6,038 nucleotides of DNA from an archaeon (lineage in GTDB: Archaea > Nanobdellota > Nanobdellia > Woesearchaeales > ARS49): assembly GCA_016213425.1 (NCBI GenBank), contig JACRAI010000120.1, positions 1 through 6,038 on the forward strand, written 5' to 3'. Below are positions 4,001 to 6,038 of this stretch, in pieces. Each line of letters starts with the position of its first letter. Position 1 is the stretch's first letter. The notes beneath the pieces are model-generated. The model was not told where the DNA came from. It saw only the letters and a list, made by a program, of their open reading frames with translations, and did no database searches. The translations under genes were made by a program, and so were the position numbers.

Positions 4001-6038
4001 GCACCCGCTTGTGCTTCCGCATATTTCGCACAGAGTGCATGTTCCATTGTTTTTAACTTGTAATGCTCCGCAACTTCCGCATTTGTTTCCTGTGTAACCC
4101 ATTTTTATTGCTTTCAAAACTTCAGGATCTACATTACTCAAATTTACTGCTTGGGTTGGGATATTAACTGTTGGCACTCCTAAGTTTGAAAATCTGTTAA
4201 CTAATAAATCTCTTAATTTTTCTACAACTGGGTGTCCTTCTATGTTTAAATGTTCTGCCAAATGCTTAGGTTCCACATTATTTTTTAGCGCTAAATTCAT
4301 TGTACTCGTTAATGCATTAATTAATACTTGTTGTGCAGGTGTTGCGCCTGTTAAGTTCACGCTTACCTCTCTGAGCTTGTTTTCTTTAACTAATGCATTT
4401 ATGCTTAAATTATTTCTTCCCAATTGGTGTTCAGTAATTATTTCTTTAGTATGAACTGGTTCTTCATCTGTATCTGATAAGTTTTGTCCCACAAAATCAA
4501 GCAGTACTTCGTGCTCTTCACTGACACTGTTTAATGGCTGGCTTAGTTTGCTTCCGTCTCTGTATAATGCTACGCATTTTAGCATTAATTCCCAGCTGAC
4601 TTTGTAAGCTTCTTTGATATCTTCAACTGCTGATTCTCTAGGCATGTTAATTGTTTTGCTGATTGCTCCTGAAATAAAGGGTTGTGCTGCTGCCATTATT
4701 TTTATGTGGCCAAAATGTTGAATAAATCTATTTCCTTTCTTACCACATTTGTTTGCACAATCAAACACAGAATAATGCTCTTTTTTTAAGTGAGGAGACC
4801 CTTCTAAAGTCATTGTTCCACACACGTAATCATTTGCTTCTTCAATTTGTTTCTTTGTGAATCCTAAACTTTCTAGCATGTTAAATTCAGTATTGCCTAA
4901 TTGTTCCTTTGTGAATCCTAATTCTTTAACACAAAATTCTTCACCTAAAGAAAATTTGTTGAATGCAAATTTTATGTCAAAAGTATTTTTTACTTCTCTT
5001 TCAACAGCATCAACTTTATCGTGGGTGAATCCTTTTTCTCTTAAATTTTTTCCATTAATATGAGGACATCCTTCGAGAGTTGCATAACCTAAGCAGTATT
5101 TTGTCATATCTTCAATTTGTTTTTCGTCATACCCTAGTTTTCTTAAAGCTCCAGGTACTGAAGCATTAACAATTTTGAAGTAACCGCCTCCAGCTAATTT
5201 TTTGAATTTAACAATTGAGAAATCAGGTTCTATGCCTGTAGTATCACAATCCATTACAAGCCCTATTGTGTTGTGGCTTACAAAACCGTTTGCGATGTAT
5301 GAAACATTTTCGGGAACGGATAAATCATAAGTGGATTGTATTTCTGCTTCAATATTGCTTTCAATTGTGTCGTAAAAGAACTGGAGCGCTTGCAATAATC
5401 TTGAATCTTTTGTGTCTTGATAAATTTGGATTACTCTTTCTCTTGCAATTGCATTTTTTTTATTTAAAGATAATAACGCAGCGGTTCTGTGTTCACTTCC
5501 CATTGGAGCCAGTTCTTGAATCAATTCTGTTGGTAAATAAATATAGTCTCCTTTTCCACTTTGAGTGCTCCTGTTCAAAAATATGCTGTTTTTTTTTCTG
5601 TCACTAATAAATCCAATTTCTTCAAAAAAGTGTTCATTATATGAAACATTTTTTAACCTCAAGACATACAGCTCTGACTGACCCCATCCAGATATATCTA
5701 TCTTCGTGGATGTGGGATATCCTAAAGAAAGTAGCAATGTTTTAACTTCTTGAGAAAACTGTTTGTTTGCAGAAGAAAATGAAGGATTTCCTTGATTCAC
5801 AGTTCCGTCTGCTTCGAATAATCCTCTCAAGAAAGAACAATAAAATTTTCTGTTGTTCGTGTATAATATTGCATTCGGAATTTGCGGGGTGTAACCTTTT
5901 CCTTTATGAGTTTCAGAAGGTTTTAATTTCGAAAATCCGCAAGCCTCCCACCAAATAACTAATGGGACTGAGTTTATTGCAACTTGCAAGTATCCTTTTC
6001 TTTGAGTTATTTCTGCGGTTTTATTAAATACATTTTTA
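3995..6038 (-). CDS. nrdJ: B12-dependent class II ribonucleotide reductase, 3' part, with intein (5' end outside window)
   Basis: NrdJ reduces ribonucleotides to deoxyribonucleotides with adenosylcobalamin, supplying DNA precursors. 680 codons are visible and the frame is open to the window edge, so no start is present; the catalytic N-terminal region is missing. Visible residues 1-256 are the C-terminal part of an intein. Residues 257-680 are the C-extein. It begins TIGLVMDCDTTGIEPDF, then VKFKKLAGGGYFKIVN (276-291), repeated LG-[YF]-QIE / LEG-PH modules, FDCANKCGKKG (425-435), IMAAAQPFISGAISKTINMP (447-466) and YRDGSKLSQPL (492-502). Next comes a short TSCPD-like stretch (about 556-617) and a cysteine cluster at the end (CGSC 653-656, CTLCEIC 667-673, final GCS). 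These are hallmarks of NrdJ. The TSCPD region looks shorter and lacks the usual Cys-Pro core. The stop is TAA at 3995-3997. Confidence 0.92.
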   Translation of the reverse strand, partial: KNVFNKTAEITQRKGYLQVAINSVPLVIWWEACGFSKLKPSETHKGKGYTPQIPNAILYTNNRKFYCSFLRGLFEADGTVNQGNPSFSSANKQFSQEVKTLLLSLGYPTSTKIDISGWGQSELYVLRLKNVSYNEHFFEEIGFISDRKKNSIFLNRSTQSGKGDYIYLPTELIQELAPMGSEHRTAALLSLNKKNAIARERVIQIYQDTKDSRLLQALQFFYDTIESNIEAEIQSTYDLSVPENVSYIANGFVSHNTIGLVMDCDTTGIEPDFSIVKFKKLAGGGYFKIVNASVPGALRKLGYDEKQIEDMTKYCLGYATLEGCPHINGKNLREKGFTHDKVDAVEREVKNTFDIKFAFNKFSLGEEFCVKELGFTKEQLGNTEFNMLESLGFTKKQIEEANDYVCGTMTLEGSPHLKKEHYSVFDCANKCGKKGNRFIQHFGHIKIMAAAQPFISGAISKTINMPRESAVEDIKEAYKVSWELMLKCVALYRDGSKLSQPLNSVSEEHEVLLDFVGQNLSDTDEEPVHTKEIITEHQLGRNNLSINALVKENKLREVSVNLTGATPAQQVLINALTSTMNLALKNNVEPKHLAEHLNIEGHPVVEKLRDLLVNRFSNLGVPTVNIPTQAVNLSNVDPEVLKAIKMGYTGNKCGSCGALQVKNNGTCTLCEICGSTSGCS
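4847..4920 (-). repeat. nrdJ: Two 20-base copies encoding LGFTK(E/K)Q in nrdJ
   Basis: Plus-strand TTGTTTCTTTGTGAATCCTA (4847-4866) recurs at 4901-4920 with one mismatch, 54 bases (18 codons) apart in the same frame. The protein reads LGFTKEQ and LGFTKKQ; a diverged relative LGYDEKQIED lies earlier in the C-extein. The helical repeat is typical of NrdJ, but near-identity at the DNA level suggests recent duplication, gene conversion or codon constraint. Confidence 0.65.
5270..6038 (-). mobile_element. LAGLIDADG intein in nrdJ (C-terminal part; runs off right edge)
   Basis: An intein excises itself from the precursor and joins the exteins; its homing endonuclease spreads it to empty alleles. 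Seen here are a LAGLIDADG-type motif FLRGLFEADGTVN (visible residues 69-81, bases 5795-5833) with the catalytic-type Asp, a following EVKTLLLSLGYPTSTKI (block H-like, 97-113), and LRLKNVSYNEHFFEEIGFISDRK. The splicing blocks come next: F (TYDLSVPENVSYIANG, 236-251) and G (FVSHN, 252-256). The terminal His-Asn and the +1 Thr are the residues needed for cyclisation and ester transfer, so splicing looks intact at this end. The N-terminal splice block and the first LAGLIDADG motif must lie beyond 6038. The junction is between 5270 and 5269. Confidence 0.9.

Noticed and set aside
4242..5063. Two plus-strand frames of about 70 codons opposite nrdJ
   Set aside because: Antisense to well-conserved NrdJ sequence, no promoter or ribosome site, no recognisable domain.
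5266..5607. Plus-strand 113-codon Cys/Phe/Leu-rich frame opposite the nrdJ intein
   Set aside because: Lies wholly antisense to a clear intein/NrdJ coding region; composition is that of a reverse-complement shadow.
5987..5989. TTG as the start codon of the nrdJ/intein frame
   Set aside because: The frame stays open for 16 further codons to the window edge, and the sequence there is mid-intein, so the gene must begin far upstream.
1..6038. tRNA, rRNA or riboswitch (including a cobalamin riboswitch for nrdJ)
   Set aside because: No tRNA cloverleaf, rRNA core or B12-box-like sequence was found by eye in the gaps; the nrdJ 5' region is outside the window.

Overview
The window is AT-rich and gene-dense, and it reads as archaeal, most likely from a small-genome lineage of the DPANN type (Woesearchaeota/Pacearchaeota-like); the phylum is inferred. 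The direct evidence is a TTTAAATA-like box A centred 24-28 bases upstream of the start codon of five genes, with no ribosome binding site between. This is the layout of archaeal leaderless transcripts. The wHTH gene, the small membrane proteins and the class II ribonucleotide reductase with an intein fit the same picture.

Left part (1-1771): a divergent pair. A 447-aa AlbA_2/GHKL-like/HTH protein runs on the minus strand from a GTG start. A 106-aa winged-helix regulator runs on the plus strand. The 103 bases between them hold both box A elements, a perfect 17-bp palindrome and an inverted repeat that brackets the box A of the regulator. The regulator probably controls one or both promoters.

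Middle part (1792-3191): four small minus-strand genes for membrane proteins. They are a 52-aa two-helix protein, a 100-aa three-helix protein, an AlaE-family L-alanine exporter and a 141-aa protein anchored at both ends. At least three have their own box A, so this is a run of separately started genes rather than one clear operon.

Right part (3192-6038): a 145-base gap with a strong hairpin, a CYTH-domain protein, and directly before it a 20-codon acidic mini-ORF whose stop codon overlaps the CYTH start (TAATG). Upstream lies the 3' part of nrdJ, the B12-dependent class II ribonucleotide reductase. It is interrupted by a LAGLIDADG intein inserted just before the Thr of the conserved G-TIGL-MDCDTTG segment; the intein runs off the right edge. 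Between nrdJ and the mini-ORF lies an array of 7-base AGTT units followed by inverted units that can fold back.

I see no complete novel system such as a CRISPR array or toxin-antitoxin pair. The observations most worth a second look are the nrdJ intein, the mini-ORF/heptad-repeat leader of the CYTH gene, the archaeal AlaE homologue and the operator-like symmetry of the divergent promoter.
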